This document shows positions 9,363 to 19,456 of a DNA stretch of 64,000 nucleotides, piece by piece. The notes under the pieces were generated by a model. That model saw only the letters and a list, made by a program, of their open reading frames with translations. It had not been told where the DNA came from and searched no databases. The DNA comes from Pseudomonas mediterranea CFBP 5447 (GTDB lineage: Bacteria > Pseudomonadota > Gammaproteobacteria > Pseudomonadales > Pseudomonadaceae): positions 493,110 through 557,109 of the forward strand of contig NZ_KN322984.1 in NCBI RefSeq assembly GCF_000774145.1, read 5' to 3'. Position 1 is the first letter of the stretch. Every line of letters starts with the position of its first letter. The position numbers and the translations under genes were made by a program.

Positions 9363-10001
9363 ATGCCCATCCTCGAGATCCGCCATCCGCTGATCAGACA
9401 CAAACTCGGCCTGATGCGCCGCGCCGATATCAGCACGAAGAACTTCCGCGAACTCGCCCAGGAAGTCGGTGCGCTGCTCACCTACGAAGCCACCAAAGAC
9501 CTGCCGCTGGAATCCTACGAGATCGACGGCTGGGCCGGTGCGGTCCAGGTGGAGAAAATCGCCGGCAAGAAGATCACCGTGGTGCCGATCCTGCGCGCCG
9601 GCATCGGCATGCTCGAGGGCGTGTTGAGCCTGATCCCCGGCGCCAAGGTCAGCGCCGTGGGCGTGGCTCGCAATGAGGAAACGCTGCAGGCCCACACCTA
9701 CCTGGAAAAACTGGTGCCGGAAATCGACGAGCGCCTGGCCATGATCATCGATCCGATGCTCGCCACCGGCGGTTCCATGGTCGCCACCATCGACCTGCTG
9801 AAAAAAGCCGGTTGCCGCGACATCCGCGCCATGGTTCTGGTTGCCGCCCCCGAAGGCATCAAGGTGGTCCAGGACGCTCACCCGGACGTGACCATCTATA
9901 CCGCTTCCATCGACCAGAAGCTCAACGAGCACGGCTACATCATCCCGGGCCTGGGCGATGCCGGCGACAAGATCTTCGGCACCAAGCAGAAGGACGCCTG
10001 A
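9363..10001 (+). CDS. upp: Uracil phosphoribosyltransferase
   Basis: Converts uracil and PRPP to UMP in the cytoplasm. The 212-residue length and start [19 protein letters not shown] match the family. The PRPP loop is [15 protein letters not shown], with the family C-terminal [13 protein letters not shown] that contacts the uracil base. The stop is followed two bases later by the uraA ATG, so import and phosphoribosylation of uracil are made from one message. Confidence 0.97.
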   Translation: MPILEIRHPLIRHKLGLMRRADISTKNFRELAQEVGALLTYEATKDLPLESYEIDGWAGAVQVEKIAGKKITVVPILRAGIGMLEGVLSLIPGAKVSAVGVARNEETLQAHTYLEKLVPEIDERLAMIIDPMLATGGSMVATIDLLKKAGCRDIRAMVLVAAPEGIKVVQDAHPDVTIYTASIDQKLNEHGYIIPGLGDAGDKIFGTKQKDA

Positions 10002-10003
10002 GC

Positions 10004-11278
10004 ATGCAGGACGAGTTCAACGATCCGCTCTGGCGCCAGGTGCTGTCCGGTGCACAGATGCTGTTCGTCGCCTTCGGCGCCCTGGTGCTGATGCCGTTGA
10101 TCACCGGGCTGGACCCGAACGTCGCGCTGTTTACCGCGGGCCTGGGAACGATCCTGTTCCAGGTCGTCACTGGGCGGCAGGTGCCGGTGTTCCTGGCGTC
10201 GAGCTTTGCCTTCATCACCCCGATCATTCTCGCCAAGGGCCAGTTCGGCCTCGCGGCGACCATGGGCGGCGTGATGGCGGCCGGTTTCGTCTACACCTTC
10301 CTGGGCCTGGCCGTGAAGATCAAGGGCACCGGTTTCATCGATCGGCTGTTGCCGCCGGTGGTCATCGGCCCGGTGATCATTTCCATTGGCCTGGCGATGG
10401 CGCCGATTGCCGCGAACATGGCGATGGGCAAGGCCGGCGACGGTACCGAGCTGATTCACTACCAGACCGCCATGATGATTTCGATGCCGGCCCTGCTCAC
10501 CACGCTGATTGTCGCGGTGTTCGGCAAAGGTATCTTCCGTCTGGTGCCGATCATTTCCGGCGTGCTGGTGGGCTTCGCCATGGCGTTTTTCTTCGGCGTG
10601 GTGGACACCGCCAAGATCGCCGCCGCACCATGGTTCTCCCTGCCGGCCTTCACCGCCCCTGAGTTCAATTGGCAGGCGATCCTGTTCATCGTGCCAGTGG
10701 CCCTGGCGCCGGCCATCGAGCACATCGGCGGGGTGATTGCGGTGGGCAGCGTGACCGGTCGCGACTACCTGAAAAAACCCGGCCTGCACCGGACCCTGCT
10801 CGGTGACGGCATCGCCACCACCGCAGCCGGCCTGTTTGGCGGCCCGCCCAATACCACCTACGCCGAAGTCACCGGCGCGGTGATGCTGACCAAGAACTAC
10901 AACCCGAAAATCATGACCTGGGCGGCGATCTTTGCCATCGCCCTGGCCTTCATCGGCAAGTTCGGGGCGCTGCTGCAAAGCATCCCGGTACCGGTCATGG
11001 GCGGGATCCTGTGCCTGTTGTTCGGTTCGATTGCGGCGGTGGGCATGAACACCCTCATCCGCCACAAGATCGACCTGGGCGAAGCGCGCAACCTGGTGAT
11101 CGTTTCGGTGACGCTGGTGTTCGGCATCGGCGGCGTGCTGGTGGGGACCGGCACCGGCCCGGATGACTTCGGCCTCAAAGGCATCGCGCTGTGCGCGGTG
11201 GTGGCGATCGGGCTGAACCTGCTGCTGCCGGGTAATGACGGTTGGAAGCAGAAGAAAGTGGATGAGCCGCTGATCTGA
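10004..11278 (+). CDS. uraA: Uracil-xanthine permease
   Basis: A 424-residue NCS2-family proton symporter with about 14 membrane segments. The signature glutamate-bearing region is VPVALAPAIEHIGGV, and the NCS2 stretch LFGGPPNTTYAEVTGA follows. The ATG two bases after upp and the partnership with upp favour uracil over xanthine as substrate. A REP doublet follows the stop and separates it from the convergent hemH. Confidence 0.93.
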   Translation: MQDEFNDPLWRQVLSGAQMLFVAFGALVLMPLITGLDPNVALFTAGLGTILFQVVTGRQVPVFLASSFAFITPIILAKGQFGLAATMGGVMAAGFVYTFLGLAVKIKGTGFIDRLLPPVVIGPVIISIGLAMAPIAANMAMGKAGDGTELIHYQTAMMISMPALLTTLIVAVFGKGIFRLVPIISGVLVGFAMAFFFGVVDTAKIAAAPWFSLPAFTAPEFNWQAILFIVPVALAPAIEHIGGVIAVGSVTGRDYLKKPGLHRTLLGDGIATTAAGLFGGPPNTTYAEVTGAVMLTKNYNPKIMTWAAIFAIALAFIGKFGALLQSIPVPVMGGILCLLFGSIAAVGMNTLIRHKIDLGEARNLVIVSVTLVFGIGGVLVGTGTGPDDFGLKGIALCAVVAIGLNLLLPGNDGWKQKKVDEPLI

Positions 11279-11301
11279 GATGTTCGTTGCCTGAGATGGC
11301 C

Positions 11302-11400
11302 CCATCGCGAGCAGGCTCGCTCCCACAAGGGATCGGTTGTGTACACAGATTTTGTAACCAACCTCAATTCACTGTGGGAGCGAGCCTGCTCGCGATAGGG
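11302..11400. repeat. REP doublet
   Basis: ATCGCGAGCAGGCTCGCTCCCACA and its reverse complement stand about 50 bases apart between the convergent uraA and hemH genes. No other terminator is visible here, so the palindromes may serve that role. Confidence 0.92.
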
Positions 11401-11410
11401 CCCTTGAATG

Positions 11411-12436
11411 TTACAGCGCGATCGGCGCCCGCTCGCATAACGTGCTCAACGCCTCGGCCCATTGCGGCTGGTCATTGAGACATGGCACCAGTACCAACTC
11501 CTCCCCCCCGGCCTCGCGGAACTGCTCGCGCCCGCGATCACCGATTTCCTCCAGGGTCTCAATGCAGTCGGCCACGAACGCCGGACACATCACCATCACC
11601 TTCTTGACCCCGCTCTTGGCCAACTCTTCCAGGCGCGCTTCGGTGTAGGGTTCGATCCACTTGGCACGACCCAGTCGGGACTGGAACGACACCGACCATT
11701 GCCCTTCCTTGAGGCCCATCTGCCGGGCGAACAGTTCGGCCGTGCGAATGCACTGGGCGCGGTAGCACGTCGCGATAACCTCCGGTGGCGCGTTCTTGCA
11801 GCAGTTGGCATCCTTGAAGCAATGAAATCCCGTCGGGTCGAGCTTGGTCAGGTGCCGTTCCGGCAAGCCATGGAAACTCAACAGCAGGTGATCGTAATCC
11901 TGCATCAGATAGGGCCTGGCACTGGCAACCAGCGCGTCGAGGTACTCCGGCTGATCGTAGAACGGCTGGAGAATCGAAAACTGCACGTCGAGCTTCTTGT
12001 CCCGCACGACCCGCTTGGCTTCTTCGACCACGGTGGTGACGGTGCTGTCAGCGAATTGCGGGTACAACGGCGCCAGCGTGATCTTCTTGTGCCCCTGGCT
12101 CGCCAGGCGTACCAGTGCCGACTCAATGGACGGTTCGCCGTAACGCATCGCCAATTCCACCGGCCCCTGGGTCCACTGGGCGGCCATCGCCTGTTGCAGC
12201 CGACGGCCGAGCACCACCAGCGGCGAACCCTCCTCCCACCAGATCGAGGCGTAGGCGTGGGCCGATTGTTCGGGGCGCTTGATCAGGATCAGCGACACCA
12301 GTAAACGCCGCACCGCCCATGGCAGGTCGATGACGTACGGGTCCATCAGGAATTGATTGAGGTAGCGGCGTACATCGGCCACCGAAGTGGAGGCAGGCGA
12401 ACCCAGATTCACCAGAAGCAACGCGTGATCGGTCAT
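11411..12436 (-). CDS. hemH: Ferrochelatase
   Basis: Inserts ferrous iron into protoporphyrin IX, the last step of protoheme synthesis. The 341-residue protein has the catalytic [13 protein letters not shown] block with its conserved His, and the iron-binding acidic motif seen here as [14 protein letters not shown]. Several cysteines ([17 protein letters not shown]) lie in the middle; the role of these is open. It starts 13 bases after the TIGR01777 epimerase stop and likely shares its transcript. The heme gene hemA is 12 kb away. Confidence 0.95.
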   Translation of the reverse strand: MTDHALLLVNLGSPASTSVADVRRYLNQFLMDPYVIDLPWAVRRLLVSLILIKRPEQSAHAYASIWWEEGSPLVVLGRRLQQAMAAQWTQGPVELAMRYGEPSIESALVRLASQGHKKITLAPLYPQFADSTVTTVVEEAKRVVRDKKLDVQFSILQPFYDQPEYLDALVASARPYLMQDYDHLLLSFHGLPERHLTKLDPTGFHCFKDANCCKNAPPEVIATCYRAQCIRTAELFARQMGLKEGQWSVSFQSRLGRAKWIEPYTEARLEELAKSGVKKVMVMCPAFVADCIETLEEIGDRGREQFREAGGEELVLVPCLNDQPQWAEALSTLCERAPIAL

Positions 12437-12449
12437 GCAACGTCCTATT

Positions 12450-13349
12450 TCAAAAGCGGCCGGACAAATCGTCCAGCGCCGCAGGCAAATCCGTGAACCG
12501 GAAAGTGAAACCCGCCGCCTGCAACCGGGCCGGCGTGGCGCGCTGGCCGCCGAGCAACAGCGACGACAATTCCCCCAGTGCGACTTTCAATACCAGCTCC
12601 GGCATCGGCATCACGGCGGGCCGATTCAACACGTGTCCCAGGGCCTTGGCGAAATCACGGTTACGCACCGGGTTCGGCGCGCAGGCATTATAAGGACCGC
12701 TGGCGTCATCGCGGTGCAGAAGAAAATCAATCAGGGCGATTTGATCGTCGATGTGGACCCATGGCATCCATTGCCGACCATTGCCGATACGCCCACCCAG
12801 CGCCAGTTTGAAGGGCAATAGCAGCCGCGACAAAAAGCCGCCCTCGGCGGACAGGACCAGGCCGGTACGGACCAGTACCACGCGTATGCCCATGGCCTCG
12901 GCCCGTTGCGCGGTTTCTTCCCAGGCGATGCACAGCTGGCTGGCGAAATCCTCGCTGACGGGCCCCGATTCCTCGGTCAATTCCCGTTCGCCACCGTCGC
13001 CATACCAGCCCACCGCGGAACCCGATATCAACACGGCGGGTTTCTGCTCGCAGCGCTCCAGCCACGCCAGCAAAACCTCGGTCAAGGTAACGCGACTGCT
13101 CCATAACAACATTTTGCGCTTATGGGTCCAGGGTCGATCGGCAATCGGCGCCCCGGCGAGGTTGACCACCGCGTCCACCGGCTCGTCGATCTCATCGAGC
13201 CTGGCGACGCCCCGCACTTGCGCTCCACAGATTTTCGCCACCTCTGCGGGTTGGCGACTCCATACCGTCAGCCGATGTCCTTGCTCCAACCAGAGGCGGC
13301 AGAGCTGACGCCCGATCAAACCAGTACCGCCGGTCAGCAATATGTGCAT
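12450..13349 (-). CDS. TIGR01777 family NAD-dependent epimerase
   Basis: A 299-residue extended-SDR protein of the YfcH type. It has the N-terminal NAD motif [13 protein letters not shown], an active-site-like [12 protein letters not shown] with Tyr, and the DUF1731 C-terminal tail ([20 protein letters not shown]). The reaction is unknown for the family. It is divergent from the renalase-like gene, and the shared region carries TGTACA boxes, so it may belong to the light response; its promoter is not clearly resolved. Confidence 0.85.
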   Translation of the reverse strand: MHILLTGGTGLIGRQLCRLWLEQGHRLTVWSRQPAEVAKICGAQVRGVARLDEIDEPVDAVVNLAGAPIADRPWTHKRKMLLWSSRVTLTEVLLAWLERCEQKPAVLISGSAVGWYGDGGERELTEESGPVSEDFASQLCIAWEETAQRAEAMGIRVVLVRTGLVLSAEGGFLSRLLLPFKLALGGRIGNGRQWMPWVHIDDQIALIDFLLHRDDASGPYNACAPNPVRNRDFAKALGHVLNRPAVMPMPELVLKVALGELSSLLLGGQRATPARLQAAGFTFRFTDLPAALDDLSGRF

Positions 13350-13470
13350 GAGATGTTCCTCGCAGCGCGTTTTACCCGGCCCACTAGTCTATTTTTATAA
13401 GCAGGGATTTTTCGTATCGGACAGGGTCTGTGTTTAACAATAGGTCAACCTGTCCAAACGCGAACGGTAA

Positions 13471-14532
<1,062 letters not shown>

Positions 14533-14623
14533 ATCGCGTCACCCTGCGTCACCCGCTGCTGTCGAACGAGACGGCAGCCTGCCCGTGAATAACGCCAGCG
14601 GCTTCTCCACCCTGCAAACCGGG

Positions 14624-14685
14624 TTGACTTGTACAGCCATGGATCTATGATGAATAAAATTGTACAAATAATCACTTCTTGTACA
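14624..14685 (+). promoter_or_regulatory. Promoter with three TGTACA boxes before the TudS-YbgA/litR/phrB operon
   Basis: TTGACT (14624-14629) and TATGAT (14646-14651) are separated by 16 bases and form a good sigma-70 promoter. TGTACA occurs at 14630-14635 in the spacer and again at 14661-14666 and 14680-14685 just downstream. All three read TTGTACA. This is the layout of a repressor operator. The likely ligand is the LitR-type regulator two genes downstream, giving autoregulation. Confidence 0.65.
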
Positions 14686-14707
14686 AGTTTATACGCCAGA
14701 GGTCCCA

Positions 14708-15670
14708 ATGTCCGACTCAGCCGCTATCCGCCCGAAAATCGCCGTCAGCGCTTGTCTGATGGGCGCAGAAGTTCGCTTCAACGGCGGGCACAAGCAATCG
14801 CAGCTGTGCAGTCGGCTCCTCGCGGAGCATTTTGACTTCGTGCCGGTCTGCCCGGAAGTCGCCATCGGCCTGGGCATTCCGAGAGAACCGATCCGGTTGG
14901 TGGGCAACCCCGAACGCCCCGAGGTGGTCGGCACGGTGACACAAGGCCTCAACGTGACTCGCCCGCTGGCCGATTACGCCCGGCGGATGGCTGCGGAACT
15001 GGACGACATCTGCGGCTACATCTTCATGCAGAAATCGCCGTCATGCGGCCTGGAGCGGGTCAAGGTCTATGACCATAACGGTGCGTCGCAGCCAGGTGGC
15101 GGACGTGGCGTCTACGCCCAGGCATTCTGCGAGTTCCATCCGGACCTGCCGGTGGAAGAAGACGGCCGCCTCAACGATCCGGTACTGCGAGAGAATTTCC
15201 TCACCCGGGTGTACGCCTACGCCGCCTGGCAAGCGCTGCGCCGCAAGGGCCTGACCCGGCGCGACCTGATTGCGTTCCACTCGCGCTACAAGTACCTGCT
15301 GATGGCCCATAACCCTGTGCAGTACAAAGTCCTGGGCAACCTGTTGGGCAACATGGGCAAGACCGACCCCAACGAGCTGGGCCCGCGATACTTCAGCGCA
15401 CTGATGACGGCCCTGAAAAAATGCGCCACCCGCCGCACCCATACCAATGTGTTGCAGCACCTGAGCGGTTATCTCAAACGTGCCATCGACGCCGGGGACA
15501 AACAGGAAGTCCAACATCTCATCGCCCAGTACCGTCTCGGCATCGTACCGCTGGTCGTGCCGCTGACCTTGCTCAAGCATCATCTTCGCCTGCATCCCGA
15601 TCCCTATCTGGCGCAGCAGGTCTACCTGCAACCGCACCCGGAAAATCTCAGTTTGCGGAACGCCATCTGA
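14708..15670 (+). CDS. DUF523-DUF1722 fusion (TudS-YbgA type), possible thionucleotide desulfidase
   Basis: Two domains are joined in 320 residues. Residues 10-150 form DUF523, the TudS family that removes sulfur from thiouracil or 4-thio-UMP with a [4Fe-4S] cluster. The expected cysteines are present: C16 (SACLMG), C48 (CPE, with E50) and C113 (SPSCG, with S110). Residues 195-310 form DUF1722/YbgA (RYKYLLMAHN, YKVLGNLLGNMG). In E. coli ybgA lies beside phr. The stop overlaps the litR start by one base. The real substrate here is not known; TudS activity is inferred from motifs only. Confidence 0.85.
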   Translation: MSDSAAIRPKIAVSACLMGAEVRFNGGHKQSQLCSRLLAEHFDFVPVCPEVAIGLGIPREPIRLVGNPERPEVVGTVTQGLNVTRPLADYARRMAAELDDICGYIFMQKSPSCGLERVKVYDHNGASQPGGGRGVYAQAFCEFHPDLPVEEDGRLNDPVLRENFLTRVYAYAAWQALRRKGLTRRDLIAFHSRYKYLLMAHNPVQYKVLGNLLGNMGKTDPNELGPRYFSALMTALKKCATRRTHTNVLQHLSGYLKRAIDAGDKQEVQHLIAQYRLGIVPLVVPLTLLKHHLRLHPDPYLAQQVYLQPHPENLSLRNAI

Positions 15671-16608
15671 TGAAAGGCGATACCGACTCGAGTGCTCGCG
15701 AAGACCTTGGCGGCGATTTCGCCCAGGCCCTGGCAGACGGCTGGCTGCCCATACGCGAAGTGGCGCGGCGAACCGGTGTCAACGCCGTGACGTTGCGCGC
15801 CTGGGAGCGCCGTTACGGCTTGATCGTACCGTTGCGCACGCCCAAGGGACACCGGTTGTTCAACGCCGAACATGTACAGCGAATCCAGAGCATCCTCACC
15901 TGGATCGACCGGGGCGTGACGGTCAGCAAGATCAAGCCCTTGCTCGACGCGCCGCAACCGCCCACCGATCCGCAGGACAACGACTGGCTGCGCCAGCGTC
16001 ACGCCCTCACCCTGGCAGTGACGCAACTGGCCGAGCGCCAGATCGATGACCTGGTCAACCAGGCCATGGGCCTGTACCCACCCTGGACCGTGTGCGAACA
16101 GTTGCTGTTGCCCCTGCTCGAGGAACTGCAATTGCGTTGGCAGGGCCAGTTCGGCGCACAGCTGGAACGGGTGTTCCTGTACTCCTGGCTGCGCAGCAAA
16201 TTCGGCAGCCGGATCTATCACAACAACCGTCAGCTACGCGGCGCGCCGTTGCTGTTGGTCAACCAGTCGGACGTTCCCCTGGAACCGGGCCTGTGGCTCA
16301 CCGCCTGGCTGACGAGCAGCGCCGATTGCCCGGTGGAAGTCTTCGACGGGCCGATACCGGCGGGCGAACTGGCCTTGGCGGTCGAACGCCTCAAGGCCCG
16401 CGGCGTACTGCTGTACTCCAGCCATGCCATGAATCTGTCCCAACTGCCCAGGCTGCTGAATGGAGTCGACTGCCCGATCATCGTTGCCGGCAGTGCCGCC
16501 TCGATCCATCACGCCAAATTGTCCACCGGCGTCTCGATGAAGGACATCGCCTGGGCCGAAGACCCGTTAGCGGCTTACCGCGAGCTGAGTCGCAGAGCAC
16601 TTCTTTGA
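15670..16608 (+). CDS. litR: MerR-family regulator of the LitR type, lacking a cobalamin site
   Basis: A 312-residue protein with an N-terminal MerR helix-turn-helix (REVARRTGVNAVTLRAWERR through GHRLFNAEHV, residues 22-70) and a C-terminal B12-binding-like fold. Neither the DxHxxG cobalamin motif nor the W-x9-EH pair of light-sensing CarH/LitR is present: the equivalent stretch reads RWQGQFGAQLERV, with Arg in place of the His. This is the state described for class II LitR of P. putida, which works with LOV photosensors instead. The start codon overlaps the preceding stop (TGATG). Confidence 0.85.
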   Translation: MKGDTDSSAREDLGGDFAQALADGWLPIREVARRTGVNAVTLRAWERRYGLIVPLRTPKGHRLFNAEHVQRIQSILTWIDRGVTVSKIKPLLDAPQPPTDPQDNDWLRQRHALTLAVTQLAERQIDDLVNQAMGLYPPWTVCEQLLLPLLEELQLRWQGQFGAQLERVFLYSWLRSKFGSRIYHNNRQLRGAPLLLVNQSDVPLEPGLWLTAWLTSSADCPVEVFDGPIPAGELALAVERLKARGVLLYSSHAMNLSQLPRLLNGVDCPIIVAGSAASIHHAKLSTGVSMKDIAWAEDPLAAYRELSRRALL

Positions 16609-16621
16609 AATGGAAAAACCC

Positions 16622-18076
16622 ATGCAATTGATCTGGCTGCGCAGCGACCTGCGCGTGAACGACAATACCGCCCTGGCGGCTGCCGCGGCCCGGGGGCCTT
16701 GTGTGGCGGTGTACCTGACGAGCCCAGCACAGTGGCGTGCCCATGATGATGCCCCGTGCAAGATCGATTTCTGGCTGCGCAACCTGGCTGCGCTGAGCAA
16801 GGCCTTGGCCGAACTGAACATTCCCTTGCTGATCCGCCATGCACCGCACTGGGATCAGGCTCCGTCGGTACTGCTCACGCTGTGCCGCGAACTGAACATC
16901 GAAACCGTTCACGCCAACGAGGAATACGGAGTGAATGAGGCCCGGCGCGATGCCGAAGCAGCCCGTTGCCTGAAAGCCCAGGGCATCGATTTTCATAGTT
17001 ATCTCGACCAACTGCTGTTCAAGCCCGGCAGCGTGCTGACCCGAACCGGCAGCTATTTCCAGGTGTTCAGCCAGTTTCGCAAAGTCTGCTACAGCCGCCT
17101 GCACCTTTCACTGCCGAAGCTGATCCGTGCACCGGCCCGGCAGGCACCGACCGGCATCCACAGCGACCCGGTGCCCACAGAGGTCGAAGGATTTGCTCTC
17201 CCCAGTGATTCCTTGCGCGCTCTCTGGCCCGCCGGTGAAAACGAAGCCCGGCGGCGCCTCGACACGTTCGTCGATCAACACCTGGACTTTTACCAAAGCG
17301 AACGGGACTTCCCGGCCAGGCCCGGTACCAGCCAGCTTTCGGCTTATCTGGTGGCGGGCGTGGTCTCGCCGCGCCAGTGCCTGCATGCCGCATTGCAAGC
17401 CAACCAGGGCGAATTCGAGAGTGGAAGTGCCGGAACCGTGACCTGGATCAATGAATTGCTCTGGCGTGAGTTCTATAAACACATTCTGGTGGGCTTTCCC
17501 CGTGTGTCCCGTCATCGTGCGTTCCGCCCGGAAACCGAAGCCCTGGCCTGGCGCAATGCGCCCGAAGAGCTGGCGGCCTGGCAGCAGGCCCGCACCGGAC
17601 TGCCGATCATCGATGCAGCCATGCGTCAGCTATTGGAAACCGGATGGATGCACAACCGCTTACGGATGGTCGTTGCGATGTTTCTTAGCAAGAACCTGCT
17701 GATCGACTGGCGCGAAGGCGAGCGTTTTTTCATGCAGCACCTGATCGACGGAGACCTGGCCGCCAATAACGGTGGCTGGCAATGGAGTGCCTCCACCGGT
17801 ACCGACTCGTCGCCCTGGTTTCGCATCTTCAATCCGCTGAGCCAATCGGAAAAATTCGACCGTGACGGCCTGTTTATCAAACGCTGGTTACCGGAGCTGA
17901 ACGATCTCGATAAGCAACAGGTCCATAACCCAATAGGCGGATTATTCGATAGGTCGGACTACCCGGCTCCGATCGTCAATCTCAGCCAATCCCGGGAACG
18001 GGCGTTGGGGGCTTTCAGGAATTTGCCGACGCGGCAACAGGCCGTGGCTGGAAAATCGGGCGATCAGCGAACGTGA
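16622..18076 (+). CDS. phrB: Deoxyribodipyrimidine photolyase
   Basis: Repairs UV-induced cyclobutane pyrimidine dimers using blue light. It opens MQLIWLRSDLRVNDNTALAA, the antenna-binding domain, and ends with the FAD domain: TWINELLWREFYKHI, MRQLLETGWMHNRLRM and NNGGWQWSASTGTDSSPWFR, which includes a Trp of the electron-transfer chain. The length is about 484 residues, typical of class I enzymes. ATG 16622 matches the usual family start; an ATG at 16610, one base after the litR stop, would add four residues. It is coupled to litR. Confidence 0.95.
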   Translation: MQLIWLRSDLRVNDNTALAAAAARGPCVAVYLTSPAQWRAHDDAPCKIDFWLRNLAALSKALAELNIPLLIRHAPHWDQAPSVLLTLCRELNIETVHANEEYGVNEARRDAEAARCLKAQGIDFHSYLDQLLFKPGSVLTRTGSYFQVFSQFRKVCYSRLHLSLPKLIRAPARQAPTGIHSDPVPTEVEGFALPSDSLRALWPAGENEARRRLDTFVDQHLDFYQSERDFPARPGTSQLSAYLVAGVVSPRQCLHAALQANQGEFESGSAGTVTWINELLWREFYKHILVGFPRVSRHRAFRPETEALAWRNAPEELAAWQQARTGLPIIDAAMRQLLETGWMHNRLRMVVAMFLSKNLLIDWREGERFFMQHLIDGDLAANNGGWQWSASTGTDSSPWFRIFNPLSQSEKFDRDGLFIKRWLPELNDLDKQQVHNPIGGLFDRSDYPAPIVNLSQSRERALGAFRNLPTRQQAVAGKSGDQRT

Positions 18077-18197
18077 AATTAACGACATCTGGAGTGCAGG
18101 CCCAGTCAGGCGGGATATAGTCAGACTATACGCAAGGACTTGTCTTGGGCGCCCCTTACCCGTCGCGGCGTACCGCCCCGATCAAGAGGAGTATGGA

Positions 18198-18956
18198 ATG
18201 GGTCAGAGACCACCACGACGATATTGGCTAACGGGTGCCGGTAACGGAGTCGGCGCTTCGTTGGCCCAGGCGATACTCGAAACCGGGGCGAACCTGGCCA
18301 TCAGCTCACGCTCGGCTCAATCCTGCGAAGCCCTTTCGGCACGTTATCCAGGTCAGATACTGACGATGCCTGGCGACTTGACCGACAGCCAGACGGTACG
18401 CGACATCATCGATCAAATCGCTCAGCAGTGGGGTGCCCTGGACACGCTGATCCTGAACGCCGGCACCACCGAGTACGTCAACGGTCAACTTGCCGACGCT
18501 GCTCTCATCGAACATATCGTGCGCAGCAACCTGTTGGTCGCAAGCCTCTGCATCGAAACAGCCTCACCATTGCTGCGTGCCGGCACCGCGCCCCTGCTGG
18601 TGGGAATCATCAGCCCGGCAACTTACCTGCCGCCGTCTCACGCCGAGGGCAGCAACGGAGCAATGCGTTATCTGTTCGAATCGGCCCGCGCCTCCGAGAA
18701 CATCGACGTAACGCTCGTTCGCCCGGACTTCGATAGCGCGCTTGGGAGCCTGGCGGACTTTCCGGCCACACCAGGATCGGCAGACGAAATGGCTGCCTAC
18801 GTCCTGAGCCAGTTGGGCGAACGCCCCCATGAAGTGCTCCTCCCTGTCACAGCCGTGGCCGCGCTGTGGCCATTACCGCCTTCGGGCCAGACCACACAGG
18901 CGGGTATCGATCCTTGCCAGGCAAGCGCCTGGTCACCGATCAAGGGTCGCCCCTGA
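18198..18956 (+). CDS. SDR-like protein with a degenerate active site
   Basis: A 252-residue Rossmann-fold protein. The coenzyme motif TGAGNGVG (residues 12-19) and the LNAGT stabilising motif are intact. The catalytic Tyr-x3-Lys is not: where YGASKAAL would be expected, the sequence is AEGSNGAM. It may bind a nucleotide without the usual reduction. GAGGAG lies six bases before the ATG. It follows phrB by 121 bases, with an own-promoter-sized gap, and may be part of the light block. Confidence 0.75.
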   Translation: MGQRPPRRYWLTGAGNGVGASLAQAILETGANLAISSRSAQSCEALSARYPGQILTMPGDLTDSQTVRDIIDQIAQQWGALDTLILNAGTTEYVNGQLADAALIEHIVRSNLLVASLCIETASPLLRAGTAPLLVGIISPATYLPPSHAEGSNGAMRYLFESARASENIDVTLVRPDFDSALGSLADFPATPGSADEMAAYVLSQLGERPHEVLLPVTAVAALWPLPPSGQTTQAGIDPCQASAWSPIKGRP

Positions 18957-18984
18957 GCGGCCCGCTTGCCTTACACTGCGCGCC

Positions 18985-19290
18985 ATGGAAACCATCCCTC
19001 TCGCTGATCTCACTGCACCAACCGTTACGTGTTCGACGTGCGCGGCGTGCTGCTGCCAACTCGAAGTGCTGTTGATCACCGACACCGGTGTGCCGCAACG
19101 CTTCATCGCCACGGACGATTGGGGCGGGGAAGTGATGCTGCGCCTCGATGACGGCTGGTGCGCGGCCCTGGATCGGGACAGCATGAAGTGTACTATCTAC
19201 GAAAAGCGCCCGCTGATCTGCCGGGAGTTCGAAATGGGAGCGCCGGAGTGTATTGAGGAGCGCCGCGGGATTACGACGGCGTATCGGTAG
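18985..19290 (+). CDS. YkgJ-family cysteine-cluster protein
   Basis: A 101-residue protein with the cysteine pattern CSTCAACCCQLE near residue 13, DGWCAAL and CTIYEKRPLICREFEMG, which fits a Zn- or Fe-S-binding CxxCxxxCC cluster protein. The ATG at 18985 follows the SDR stop by 28 bases. The role is unknown; the family is often annotated only as a putative Fe-S or zinc protein. Confidence 0.75.
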   Translation: METIPLADLTAPTVTCSTCAACCCQLEVLLITDTGVPQRFIATDDWGGEVMLRLDDGWCAALDRDSMKCTIYEKRPLICREFEMGAPECIEERRGITTAYR

Positions 19291-19300
19291 AACATCACCG

Positions 19301-19388
19301 CCGCTATCGCGAGCAGGGATCAGTGGGGATATCGGACTTGCGGCTACCCGCGAAACAGTGTGGGAGCGAGCCTGCTCGCGATAGCGGT
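19301..19388. repeat. REP doublet with one truncated arm
   Basis: The right arm GTGGGAGCGAGCCTGCTCGCGATAGC is complete. The left arm keeps CGCTATCGCGAGCAGG and then breaks off, missing CTCGCTCCCACA. It lies between the convergent ykgJ-like gene and pagL. Confidence 0.8.
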
Positions 19389-19456
19389 AGCACAGTCGAC
19401 ATCAATGCCAACTGCACCAGCGCCGTTGCAAGCAACTGCTCCCCACAAGGTAGGTA

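Noticed and set aside
8643..9932. Extension of hpt to 429 codons
   Set aside because: The extra N-terminal part lies antisense to upp and has no homology-like pattern; ATG 9200 has a proper ribosome site.
9935..11326. A 463-codon open frame antisense to uraA
   Set aside because: The sequence is His/Gln/Arg-rich and unlike a folded protein; uraA is certain.
15868..15880. TGTACA inside the litR coding sequence as a further LitR operator
   Set aside because: Single hexamers also occur in hpt, the SulP gene and other coding DNA and are expected by chance; only the clustered TTGTACA boxes in promoters are counted.
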